Assembly (NCBI GenBank): GCA_004299545.1
Contig: SCRB01000785.1
Span: forward strand, 1 to 8,917
DNA from: Rhizobiaceae bacterium
GTDB taxonomy: Bacteria > Pseudomonadota > Alphaproteobacteria > Rhizobiales > Rhizobiaceae
Direction of reading: 5' to 3'
Length of the DNA stretch: 8,917 nt
Shown here: in pieces, positions 1 to 6,608 of the stretch
How positions within the stretch are numbered: position 1 is the stretch's first letter
How the letters are laid out: every line of letters begins with the position of its first letter
Program-made: the position numbers and the translations under genes
The notes under the pieces: model-generated
What the model saw: only the letters and a program-made list of their open reading frames with translations
Databases searched by the model: none
What the model was told of the DNA's origin: nothing

Positions 1-77
1 CCTTCCACCGCAAGCGCTTCATTATCCTGAAACGGGAGAAAAACCGCATCACCCGCATCCGCATCCGGCCGGCATGA
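1..77 (+). CDS. C-terminal end of an unidentified protein (partial, 5' end outside window)
   Basis: An open frame enters from the left edge (first full codon at 3) and stops at TGA 75-77, leaving 24 visible residues. They are strongly basic, with Arg or Lys at about every second or third position, and end in RIRPA. About 20 of the 24 codons end in G or C, while the competing open frame through the same bases does not show this bias, so this frame is very probably a real gene end. The LysR start lies 21 bp downstream with its own Shine-Dalgarno, so the two genes may be co-transcribed. No domain or motif can be recognised in so short a tail, so no function is proposed. Confidence 0.6.
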   Translation, partial: FHRKRFIILKREKNRITRIRIRPA

Positions 78-98
78 GCGGTTCTGGAGCAATCGGCA

Positions 99-1052
99 AT
101 GGAACCCGACGACAGCGGACATGCAGGGTTGGGCGCGCCGGACACGCTGACGCTCAGGCAGTTCCGCTATTTCATCACGGTCGCCGAAACCGGCTCCATC
201 TCGCGCGCGGCGGTCGCGGTCGGCATCTCGCAATCGGCGATCACCGCGGCGATCCAGATGCTCGAACAGGAAATGGGCGCAAGCCTGTTCGAGCGGCACC
301 AGAAGGGCATGCGGCTCACCCATGAGGGGCATCGCCTGCTGCGCCACGCACGCTTCATCCTGACTGCCGTCAGCGATGCCCGCAACGCGGTGCGCATCCG
401 GCCGGAGAACATCGAGGGCGAACTCAATATCGGCGTCACCCGCATGGTTTCCGGCTATTATCTGGCCGACCTGCTGTCGCGTTTCCGCCACGTGTTCCGA
501 CGCATCGAACTGCGCGTCGTCGAAGACGACCGCTCCTATCTCGAACATCTCCTGGTCGGCGGCGAACTCGACGTGGCGCTGATGATCGTCTCCAATCTCG
601 TCGATCATCGGGGGTTACAGGGGGAAGTGCTGCTGCGCTCACCCTTTCGCGTCTGGCTGCCGGCGCAGCACGACCTCCTCGTTTCCTCGTCGCTGTCCTT
701 CGCCGACATCTCGGCCGAGCCGTTCGTCATGCTGACGATGGACGAACTGGCCGACACGACCGCACGGCTCTGGCGCGACGGCGGCTTCCGCCCGGATGTC
801 GTGATGAGGACCGATTCGGTCGAGGCGGTACGCAGCCTCGTCGGCACAGGCATCGGCATCACCATGCTGCCGGACATGGCGTACCGCCCCTGGTCGCTCG
901 AAGGCGATCGTATCGAGGCACGGCATCTGGCGGGTTCCCTGCGCACCGTCGATATCGGTCTCGCCTGGCGCCGCGGCATGCCGCTCAGGCCGCCGGTCCT
1001 GCACTTCATCGAACTCTGCCACGACTACGGCCAGGGACGCCCGCGCCGGTAG
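99..1052 (+). CDS. LysR-family transcriptional regulator
   Basis: This is a 317-residue LysR-type regulator, a DNA-binding protein that normally responds to a small-molecule inducer. Residues about 17-76 form the N-terminal winged helix-turn-helix: LTLRQFRYF, then SISRAAVAVGISQSAITAAI at about 33-52, then the family hallmark (M)GASLFERHQKGMRLT. A linker helix follows, and the periplasmic-binding-protein-like effector domain runs from about residue 106 (GELNIGV) to about 305, with a late GTGIGITMLP segment. The ATG at 99 has GGAG at 86-89, 9 bases upstream. About 15 residues precede the conserved core, slightly more than usual, but no later ATG fits. It is transcribed in the same direction as the aldehyde dehydrogenase/transporter operon 122 bp downstream, not divergently as many LysR genes are. 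Control of that operon is plausible from position but is inference, and the effector is unknown. Confidence 0.95.
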   Translation: MEPDDSGHAGLGAPDTLTLRQFRYFITVAETGSISRAAVAVGISQSAITAAIQMLEQEMGASLFERHQKGMRLTHEGHRLLRHARFILTAVSDARNAVRIRPENIEGELNIGVTRMVSGYYLADLLSRFRHVFRRIELRVVEDDRSYLEHLLVGGELDVALMIVSNLVDHRGLQGEVLLRSPFRVWLPAQHDLLVSSSLSFADISAEPFVMLTMDELADTTARLWRDGGFRPDVVMRTDSVEAVRSLVGTGIGITMLPDMAYRPWSLEGDRIEARHLAGSLRTVDIGLAWRRGMPLRPPVLHFIELCHDYGQGRPRR

Positions 1053-1174
1053 CCGGTGCGGGTATCGATTTTTCAGAATGCCGGCAAAAGATTTTCTGAT
1101 TTTTCTTTGGCTGCGTTCCGGCCTAGCATGATCGGGTGTCTAGCCCTGAACCGCTCTAGGGAGGAGCGCCGGCC
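1053..1174 (+). promoter_or_regulatory. AT-rich intergenic region with repeated GATTTT boxes, candidate operator/promoter of the patD operon
   Basis: This is the only sizeable gap upstream of the five-gene operon. Bases about 1062-1110 are much richer in A and T than their surroundings. They hold GATTTTTC at 1067-1074 and again at 1098-1105 (31 bp apart, near three helical turns), a third close copy GATTTTC at 1090-1096, and a perfect 6-bp inverted repeat TCAGAA (1073-1078) / TTCTGA (1094-1099) with a 15-bp spacer. A possible -10 element TAGCAT lies at 1124-1129, but no good -35 sits 16-18 bp upstream. No sigma-54 signature is visible. A promoter and a regulator site here are inferred from position and repeat layout; the exact elements are uncertain. 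Confidence 0.4.
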
Positions 1175-2584
1175 ATGCTGATCGCGAACACAATGGTGAC
1201 GGGGGAAGGCGACGAGGAGGCGATCGTCGATCCGGCGACCGGCAAGACGATCGAAACCATCGCCGACGCCAGCGAGGCGCAGGTCGCCGCCGCGATCGGA
1301 GCGGCTGAAAGCGCCTTTCCCGGCTGGTCGCGCCTGGCACCCGGCGAGCGCGCCGGCTTCCTCCTCAGTCTTGCCGACCGGATCGAGGCCGAAGGCGACG
1401 CATTCGCACGGCTGGAAAGCAAAAATTGCGGCAAGCCGCTGGCCCGTGTCCGAGCCGACGAAATTCCGGCGATCGTCGATTGCTTCCGTTTCTTCGCCGG
1501 CGCGGCGCGCACGATGAATGCGAGCGCTGCCGGCGAATACATGGCCGGTCATACGAGCATGATCCGGCGCGATCCTCTCGGCGTCGTCGGCTCCATCGCG
1601 CCATGGAACTATCCGCTGATGATGCTTGCGTGGAAGATCTGCCCGGCGCTCGCCGCCGGCAATACGGTCGTCCTCAAGCCCTCCGAACAGACGCCGCTGA
1701 CGGCATTGAAATTCGCCGAAGTCGCCGCGGAAATCCTCCCGGCCGGTGTCTTCAACCTCGTTCTCGGCCGCGGCGACACGGTCGGCTCCGCGCTGGTTTC
1801 CGATCCCCGCGTCAGGATGGTATCCCTGACCGGGGACATCGCCACCGGCCGGAAGGTCCTGGAAATGGCATCGCGGACGATCAAGCGGACGCATCTCGAA
1901 CTCGGCGGCAAGGCGCCGGTCATCGTCTTCGACGATGCCGACCTTGCCGATGTCGTGGCCGGCGTGCGCGCCTTCGGCTACTACAATTCGGGCCAGGACT
2001 GCACGGCCGCCTGCCGCGTCTATGCCGGGCCGAAAATCTACGAGAAGCTTGTCGCCGACCTTGCCTCAGCGGTCTCCTCCATCCGCTACGGCCAGCCGGA
2101 GGAGGATGTCGAGATCGGCCCGCTGATCAGCGAGCGCCAGCGCGGCAGGGTGGCGAGCTTCGTCGAGCGGGCGAGGACGGAAAGCCATATCGAGATCGTC
2201 GCCGGCGGCAGGCAGGTCGAGGGTGCCGGCTTCTTCTTCGAGCCGACGGTGGTCGCCGGCGCCCGGCAGGAGGACGAGATCGTCCAGCGCGAGGTATTCG
2301 GCCCGGTCGTTTCCGTAACCCGTTTCTCCGATGCCGATCAGGCGGTCGCATGGGCGAACGATACCGATTACGGCCTCGCCTCCTCGGTCTGGACCCGTGA
2401 CATCGGCAAGGCGATGGCGGCAGCCGCGCGCCTGCAATATGGCTGTACCTGGGTCAACACCCATTTCGCGCTGGTCAACGAGATGCCGCATGGCGGCATG
2501 AAGATGTCCGGTTACGGCAAGGACATGTCGGTCTATTCGCTGGAAGACTATACCGTGGCCCGCCATGTCATGATCAAGCACTGA
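1175..2584 (+). CDS. patD: gamma-aminobutyraldehyde dehydrogenase (PatD/YdcW family)
   Basis: This is a 469-residue NAD(P)-dependent aldehyde dehydrogenase, expected to be cytoplasmic and to oxidise 4-aminobutyraldehyde to 4-aminobutyrate (GABA) in putrescine catabolism. The family motifs are intact: PWN at 143-145, KPSE at 168-171, the glycine-rich TG around 219-220, general base Glu242 in LELGGKAP, and nucleophile Cys276 in [13 protein letters not shown]. The Glu-Cys spacing of 34 is standard for the superfamily. The C-terminus ([15 protein letters not shown], then [14 protein letters not shown]) closely resembles E. coli YdcW, which is 474 residues. The ATG at 1175 follows a strong AGGGAGGAG at 1158-1166. 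It is first in a run of five genes, with the ABC ATPase 34 bp downstream. Related betaine or succinate semialdehyde dehydrogenases are the main alternatives, but the C-terminal signature and transporter partners favour PatD. A 14-bp tandem duplication covers its stop codon. Confidence 0.85.
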   Translation: MLIANTMVTGEGDEEAIVDPATGKTIETIADASEAQVAAAIGAAESAFPGWSRLAPGERAGFLLSLADRIEAEGDAFARLESKNCGKPLARVRADEIPAIVDCFRFFAGAARTMNASAAGEYMAGHTSMIRRDPLGVVGSIAPWNYPLMMLAWKICPALAAGNTVVLKPSEQTPLTALKFAEVAAEILPAGVFNLVLGRGDTVGSALVSDPRVRMVSLTGDIATGRKVLEMASRTIKRTHLELGGKAPVIVFDDADLADVVAGVRAFGYYNSGQDCTAACRVYAGPKIYEKLVADLASAVSSIRYGQPEEDVEIGPLISERQRGRVASFVERARTESHIEIVAGGRQVEGAGFFFEPTVVAGARQEDEIVQREVFGPVVSVTRFSDADQAVAWANDTDYGLASSVWTRDIGKAMAAAARLQYGCTWVNTHFALVNEMPHGGMKMSGYGKDMSVYSLEDYTVARHVMIKH

Positions 2585-2601
2585 GGGTCAAGCACTGAGG
2601 C
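2574..2601 (+). repeat. 14-bp tandem duplication across the patD stop codon
   Basis: The unit TCAAGCACTGAGGG (2574-2587) is followed directly by TCAAGCACTGAGGC (2588-2601), with 13 of 14 bases identical. The first copy encodes the last residues of PatD and its TGA; the second lies in the 34-bp gap before the ATPase gene. The pattern fits a replication-slippage duplication that lengthened the spacer without altering the protein. Confidence 0.85.
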
Positions 2602-2607
2602 AGGGCC

Positions 2608-2621
2608 AGGGGAATGATGTG
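2608..2621 (+). promoter_or_regulatory. Shine-Dalgarno and GTG start of the ABC ATPase
   Basis: AGGGGA (2608-2613) lies 5 bases before GTG 2619-2621. Two ATG triplets sit just upstream (2614 and 2617), but both are in another frame and meet TGA after one or two codons, so they cannot start the ATPase. No in-frame ATG occurs before the Walker A region. The GTG is therefore the most likely start, and the decoy ATGs might slightly lower initiation. Confidence 0.6.
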
Positions 2622-3674
2622 CTGAAGGTCGTTGAACCGAAACAGGGTCGGCAGGCTCCGGAAAGGACGGGTGAAGCGCTCCTGCGCATCGAGGGCCTGC
2701 GCAAGGCCTTCAAGGGAACCGTCGCGGTCGAGCATGTCGATCTCGACATCAGGCGCGGCGAATTCTTCACCCTGCTCGGGCCGTCGGGCTCCGGCAAGAC
2801 GACGACACTCAGGCTGATCGCCGGCTTCGAACGGCCGACCGCCGGCACCATCATGCTCGAAGGCAAAGACGTCGCGACGCTGGCGCCGTTCGAGCGCAAC
2901 GTCAACACCGTCTTTCAGGACTACGCGCTCTTCCCGCACATGACGGTTGCCGAGAACATCGCCTACGGGCTGAAGGCGAAGCACGTCGCGAAAGAGGAAT
3001 GCCGCAGCCGCGTCGCGGAGGCGCTGCGCATGGTGCAGCTGTCGAGCCTCGGCGAACGTTCGCCGGCGCAATTGTCGGGCGGCCAGCGCCAGCGCGTCGG
3101 GCTCGCCCGCGCCATCGTCAACCGACCGGGCCTGCTTCTCCTCGACGAGCCGCTCGGCGCGCTCGACCTGAAGCTCAGGCAGGACATGCAGATCGAACTC
3201 AAGCACATCCAGGAAACGGTTGGCATCACCTTCCTCTATGTCACGCACGACCAGGAAGAGGCGCTGTCGATGTCCGACCGCATAGCCGTCTTCAACAATG
3301 GCAGGATCGAGCAGGTCGGCAGCCCGCGCGAAATCTACGACCGCCCGGCGAGCGAATTCGTCGCCCGCTTCGTCGGTACCTCATCGATCATCGAGCGGGA
3401 CGGGCGGCGGCTGGTGCTGCGGCCGGAGAAGGTCCGCCTGGCTCTCTCGGCGGACGGCTTCGCGGGCGGCGGCTGGCATGTCGAAAGCGGCCGGCTGGAG
3501 GAATCGGTCTATGTCGGCCTCTTCACCCGCCACATCGTCACGCTCGACGGGGGCGAGGCCGTCGTTTCCGTCGAGCCGAACAGCGACGGTTCCGATGGCG
3601 GGCTGAAGGCTGTGCGCGGCCAGACGGTGACGGTTGCATGGAAATCCGGCGGCGTCTTTTCGCTGGCGGGCTAA
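2619..3674 (+). CDS. ydcT: ABC transporter ATP-binding protein, polyamine type (PotA/YdcT-like)
   Basis: This is a 351-residue ATPase subunit that powers the importer from the cytoplasmic face. All nucleotide-binding motifs are intact: Walker [10 protein letters not shown] at 54-62, Q-loop Gln100 in [13 protein letters not shown], signature LSGGQRQRV from 152, Walker B LLLLDEP with Asp176 and Glu177, D-loop GALD, and switch His210 in [10 protein letters not shown]. The C-terminal third, from about residue 255, is a TOBE-like regulatory domain with the [12 protein letters not shown] segment typical of PotA-like subunits. PotA of E. coli is 378 residues and YdcT 337, so the length fits. It starts with GTG, lies 34 bp after patD and 20 bp before the binding-protein gene, in an apparent operon. 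Family assignment is firm; polyamine specificity is inferred from its partners. Confidence 0.92.
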   Translation: MLKVVEPKQGRQAPERTGEALLRIEGLRKAFKGTVAVEHVDLDIRRGEFFTLLGPSGSGKTTTLRLIAGFERPTAGTIMLEGKDVATLAPFERNVNTVFQDYALFPHMTVAENIAYGLKAKHVAKEECRSRVAEALRMVQLSSLGERSPAQLSGGQRQRVGLARAIVNRPGLLLLDEPLGALDLKLRQDMQIELKHIQETVGITFLYVTHDQEEALSMSDRIAVFNNGRIEQVGSPREIYDRPASEFVARFVGTSSIIERDGRRLVLRPEKVRLALSADGFAGGGWHVESGRLEESVYVGLFTRHIVTLDGGEAVVSVEPNSDGSDGGLKAVRGQTVTVAWKSGGVFSLAG

Positions 3675-3694
3675 CACAGGACGGGAGGAAGGAA

Positions 3695-4846
3695 ATGACA
3701 ACGGGTTCGAAATGGATGGCGGCGCTTGCGGGCGCTGCGGCGCTCATCATGCCTCTTGGCGCGTTCGGCGCGCCGGCATCGGCCAACTATCCCGCCAAGA
3801 TCGGCGACGGCGAGGGCCAGCTCAACATCGTCGCCTGGGAAGGCTATGCGCAGGACGACTGGATCAAGCCGTTCGAAAAGGAAACCGGCTGCCAGGTCCA
3901 TGCCAAATATGCCGGTTCCTCCGACGAGATGGTGGCGCTGATGCGCTCCGGCGGCGGCGGCGAATACGATCTCGTCTCCGCTTCCGGCGACGCATCGCTC
4001 AGGCTGATCTATGGCGGCAATGTCCAGCCGCTGGACGTCAAGCTGATCCCGGCCTGGAACGATTTCCTCCCCAATCTCAAATCGCCGCCGCACAACACGC
4101 TGAACGGCCTGCATTACGGCCTCTCCTACGAGTGGGGGCCGAACGTGCTGTTGTGGAACACCGACAAGATCAAGGAAGCGCCGAAGAGCTGGGCGGCGAT
4201 CTATGACGCACAGTACAAGGGCAAGGTCACGGTTCCCGACAACCCGATCCAGATCGCCGATGCGGCACTCTACCTGATGAAAGCCGAGCCGAAACTCGGC
4301 ATCAAGGACCCCTACGAGCTGACGCAGGACCAGCTTGCCGCCGCGGCCGCTTTGCTCAAGAAACAACGGCCGCTGATCAAGAAATACTGGGCGCTCGCCT
4401 CGGATGAGATCGAGCTTTTCAAGAATGGCGACGCGGTCATCGGCGCCGCCTGGCCCTACCAGACCAATACGCTGAAAGCGGCGGGCGTGAAGGTCGAGGA
4501 CACGATCCCCGAGGAAGGCGCCACCGGATGGGCGGATAGCTGGATGCTCTCGGCGAAGTCGAAGCATGTCAACTGCGCCTATAAGTTCATGAACTATGTC
4601 TCGACACCGAAGGTGCAGGCCCAGCAGGCGATCTATTTCGGCGAGACGCCGGCCAATCCGAAGGCTTGCGACGCGATGAACGCCATCGAGGCCGGCTCCT
4701 GCGAGAAATACCATCTGAACGCGCCGGCGTCCTATTTCGACAAGATCCATTTCTGGAAGACGCCGTTGCCGACCTGCGCCGACGGCAGCAGGAAATGCAC
4801 CAGCTATTCGGACTGGCAGCGCGCCTGGCAGCAGGTGAAAGGCTGA
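3695..4846 (+). CDS. ydcS: periplasmic substrate-binding protein of polyamine-type ABC transporter (YdcS-like)
   Basis: This 383-residue protein (E. coli YdcS is 381) should capture the solute in the periplasm and deliver it to the two permeases. The frame is open far upstream, but ATG 3695 is chosen because GGAGG at 3684-3688 lies 6 bases before it and a signal peptide begins there: Lys6, a hydrophobic stretch of about residues 8-25, and likely cleavage after APASA (residue 30). YdcS-like landmarks are LNIVAWEGY (43-51), FEKETGC, DLVSASGDASLRLI (92-105), WGPN, IADAALY, AAWPYQTNTLKA (251-262), EGATGWADSWML (274-285) and CAYKFMN. From recalled PotF structures, Trp48, Tyr51, Trp253 and Asp281 match ligand-binding positions, but the PotF residues Asp39 and Asp247 appear replaced by Gly50 and Gln256. 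The mature protein has six cysteines (66, 294, 325, 336, 361, 368). The substrate is therefore an amine or related compound, not certainly putrescine; GABA uptake is an alternative. Confidence 0.88.
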   Translation: MTTGSKWMAALAGAAALIMPLGAFGAPASANYPAKIGDGEGQLNIVAWEGYAQDDWIKPFEKETGCQVHAKYAGSSDEMVALMRSGGGGEYDLVSASGDASLRLIYGGNVQPLDVKLIPAWNDFLPNLKSPPHNTLNGLHYGLSYEWGPNVLLWNTDKIKEAPKSWAAIYDAQYKGKVTVPDNPIQIADAALYLMKAEPKLGIKDPYELTQDQLAAAAALLKKQRPLIKKYWALASDEIELFKNGDAVIGAAWPYQTNTLKAAGVKVEDTIPEEGATGWADSWMLSAKSKHVNCAYKFMNYVSTPKVQAQQAIYFGETPANPKACDAMNAIEAGSCEKYHLNAPASYFDKIHFWKTPLPTCADGSRKCTSYSDWQRAWQQVKG

Positions 4847-4876
4847 CACGGTGAAGCGGAGAAACGGACGCCAGCC

Positions 4877-5791
4877 ATGACGGCCGCGGAATTCGGCCTC
4901 GACGGGCGGCAGGGCGGCGCGCTTCGCCGCCTCTCCGCGCTCTTCTGGCGCCGGCCGTCGCTGGCGCTCGTCGGCCTCGTCGTTCCGCCGCTCGCTTGGC
5001 TGGTCCTCATCTATATCGCGGCGCTTGGCGTCCTCTTCATCGCCGCCTTCTGGTCGGTGGACCCCTTCACCGGGGAGATCGACCGGACATGGACGCTCGC
5101 CAATTTCGAAGCGGTGGTGTCCATCAGTACCTATCGAACGATCGTCTTCCGTACCATCCTGATTGCCGCCGCCGTGACGCTGACGGACGCGATCCTAGCT
5201 TTCCCCGTCGCCTATTTCATGGCGCGGATCGCCGGCCGCCGCCTGCGGCTCGTGCTCATCACGCTGGTCGTCCTGCCGCTCTGGTCTAGCTACCTCGCGC
5301 GCATCTATGCCTGGCGGCTGATCCTCGCCCATGACGGGGCGCTCAACTGGGCGCTGAGGGCGATCGGCCTGCCGTCGCTTTCGATCGGCTATTCCAACTG
5401 GGCGATGTGGATCGTCTTCTCCTATGTCTGGCTGCCCTTCATGATCATGCCGGTCTATGCGGCGCTCGAACGCATCCCCCCGTCCTATTTCGAGGCGTCA
5501 CAGGATCTCGGCGCCCGTGGCTGGCGCACGCTCGTCAAGGTGGTGCTGCCGCTCGCCATGCCGGGGCTCATCGCCGGCTCGATCTTCACCTTCTCGCTGA
5601 CGCTCGGCGATTACATCACGCCGGTGCTGGTCGGCGGGCCGGGCTCGGACTTCATCGGCAATGTCGTCTATTCCAATGTCGGGGTGGCCAACAACATCCC
5701 GTTCGCTGCTGCCTACGCGACCGTGCCGCTGGTCATGATGGCGCTCTATCTGTGGGGCGCGCGCCGGCTCGGCGCCTTCGAGGTGATGTGA
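4877..5791 (+). CDS. ydcU: ABC transporter permease, PotB/YdcU type
   Basis: This is a 304-residue inner-membrane subunit that pairs with the following permease to form the translocation channel. Six hydrophobic segments are visible at about residues 29-59, 88-117, 124-150, 175-197, 228-252 and 276-295. The cytoplasmic coupling loop with the EAA motif (EASQDLGARGWRTL, then VKVVLP) spans about 206-225 and should dock on the ATPase. The order of the segments and the TLGDYITPVLVGG stretch after the loop match the PotB/YdcU family. The gap from the binding-protein gene is 30 bp. The Shine-Dalgarno is poor: GGAGA at 4858-4862 is 14 bases from ATG 4877, so initiation may be weaker than for the neighbours, but no better in-frame start is seen. 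Confidence 0.9.
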   Translation: MTAAEFGLDGRQGGALRRLSALFWRRPSLALVGLVVPPLAWLVLIYIAALGVLFIAAFWSVDPFTGEIDRTWTLANFEAVVSISTYRTIVFRTILIAAAVTLTDAILAFPVAYFMARIAGRRLRLVLITLVVLPLWSSYLARIYAWRLILAHDGALNWALRAIGLPSLSIGYSNWAMWIVFSYVWLPFMIMPVYAALERIPPSYFEASQDLGARGWRTLVKVVLPLAMPGLIAGSIFTFSLTLGDYITPVLVGGPGSDFIGNVVYSNVGVANNIPFAAAYATVPLVMMALYLWGARRLGAFEVM

Positions 5792-5796
5792 CGATG
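5780..5796 (+). promoter_or_regulatory. ydcV ribosome binding site inside the end of ydcU
   Basis: GAGGTG (5780-5785) lies within the last codons of ydcU, 8 bases before ATG 5794. The ydcU stop TGA is at 5789-5791, leaving 2 bp between the genes. An ATG at 5786 is out of frame with ydcV. The layout fixes the ydcV start and suggests translational coupling, which would keep the two permeases near equal amounts. Confidence 0.7.
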
Positions 5797-6585
5797 GAAA
5801 GCCGGCTCACCCGCATCCTGCTCGGCACCTGGGTCGTCCTGGTGCTTCTTTTCCTGTTTGTGCCCATCGCCATTATCGTTCTTTACGCCTTCAATGCGTC
5901 GAACGTGCAGAGTTGGCCTATCTCCGGATTCAGCCTGAAATGGTTCCCTTCGACGTGGCACAATGACGAGGTCCGCGAGGCGCTGTGGCTTTCCATCCGC
6001 GCCGGCGTGCTGGCGACGTTCCTTGCCGTCATCTTCGGCACGGCGGCGGCGTTCGCCGTCCACCGTTTCCGCTTTGTCGGCCGCGAGGCGCTGTCCTTCA
6101 TCGTCGTGCTGCCGATCGCACTGCCGGGCATCATCACCGGCATGGCGCTCAATTCCTTCTTCGTCTTCTGGCATATTCCGCTGAGCTACTGGACGATCGT
6201 CATCGGCCACACGACGTTCTGCATCGTTATCGTCTACAACAACGTCCTGGCACGGCTGCGGCAGGTGCCGCGCTCTCTCTCTGAAGCGTCGATGGACCTC
6301 GGCGCCGACAGCTGGTCGACTTTCCGACGCGTGACGCTGCCGACGATCTCGACGGCTCTGATCGCTGGCGCCCTGCTTGCCTTCGCGCTGTCTTTCGACG
6401 AGGTGATCGTCACGACCTTCACCGCCGGCGCGCAGAACACGCTGCCTTTGTGGATCTTCGGCGCTATCCGGCTCGGCCAGAAGCTGCCCGAGGTCAATGT
6501 CATTGTCCTCGTCGTGATGGCCGTGACTTTCATCCCGGTCTTTCTCGCCTATCGCGTCACGCAGCCCGGTTCCGCGAAATCCTGA
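5794..6585 (+). CDS. ydcV: ABC transporter permease, PotC/YdcV type
   Basis: This is the second inner-membrane subunit, 263 residues (E. coli YdcV is 264). The frame extends upstream into ydcU, but ATG 5794 is chosen for its Shine-Dalgarno and the family length. Hydrophobic segments lie at about residues 9-32, 64-90, 100-127, 132-151, 183-210 and 235-254. The EAA coupling loop (EASMDLGADSWSTF, then RRVTLP) is at about 164-183. The ALSFDEVIVTTFTAG stretch after it is a recognisable PotC/YdcV signature. It is the last gene of the operon; 23 bp separate its stop from the stop of the oppositely transcribed kynA. With ydcS, ydcT and ydcU it makes a complete importer, so no subunit is missing. Confidence 0.92.
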   Translation: MESRLTRILLGTWVVLVLLFLFVPIAIIVLYAFNASNVQSWPISGFSLKWFPSTWHNDEVREALWLSIRAGVLATFLAVIFGTAAAFAVHRFRFVGREALSFIVVLPIALPGIITGMALNSFFVFWHIPLSYWTIVIGHTTFCIVIVYNNVLARLRQVPRSLSEASMDLGADSWSTFRRVTLPTISTALIAGALLAFALSFDEVIVTTFTAGAQNTLPLWIFGAIRLGQKLPEVNVIVLVVMAVTFIPVFLAYRVTQPGSAKS

Positions 6586-6587
6586 CG

Positions 6588-6607
6588 GGAAAGCTTTGTA
6601 CCTTTCC
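6588..6607. terminator. small hairpin between convergent operons, possible shared terminator
   Basis: GGAAAG (6588-6593) and CTTTCC (6602-6607) form a perfect 6-bp inverted repeat with an 8-base loop, filling nearly all of the 23 bp between the ydcV and kynA stop codons. The stem is short and followed by no clear T-run on either strand, so it may be a weak bidirectional terminator or chance. Confidence 0.3.
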
Positions 6608-6608
6608 G

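Noticed and set aside
74..325. 83-codon plus-strand frame overlapping the start of the LysR gene
   Set aside because: Its codon third positions lack the GC bias of real genes here, and it overlaps the helix-turn-helix coding region in another frame.
1106..1125. Possible sigma-54 promoter (TTTGGCTGCG...) upstream of patD
   Set aside because: The conserved GC doublet of the -12 element is not at the required spacing from the GG of the -24 element.
1144..1161. CCCT...AGGG inverted bases just before the patD start, considered as an RBS-masking hairpin
   Set aside because: Only a 4-bp stem with a 10-base loop, too weak to support.
1073..1894. Long minus-strand open frame (273 codons) opposite patD
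   Set aside because: It lies antisense to a dehydrogenase with all catalytic motifs, and its translation has no recognisable domain. High GC makes long antisense frames common.
2999..3694. Upstream extension of the binding-protein frame through the ATPase gene (232 codons)
   Set aside because: It is an out-of-frame reading of the ATPase; the Shine-Dalgarno and signal peptide place the start at 3695.
3671..4849. 392-codon minus-strand open frame opposite the binding-protein gene
   Set aside because: It mirrors the coding gene almost exactly, is rich in Arg, Gly and Asp like other GC-rich shadows, and the sense frame has a signal peptide and family motifs.
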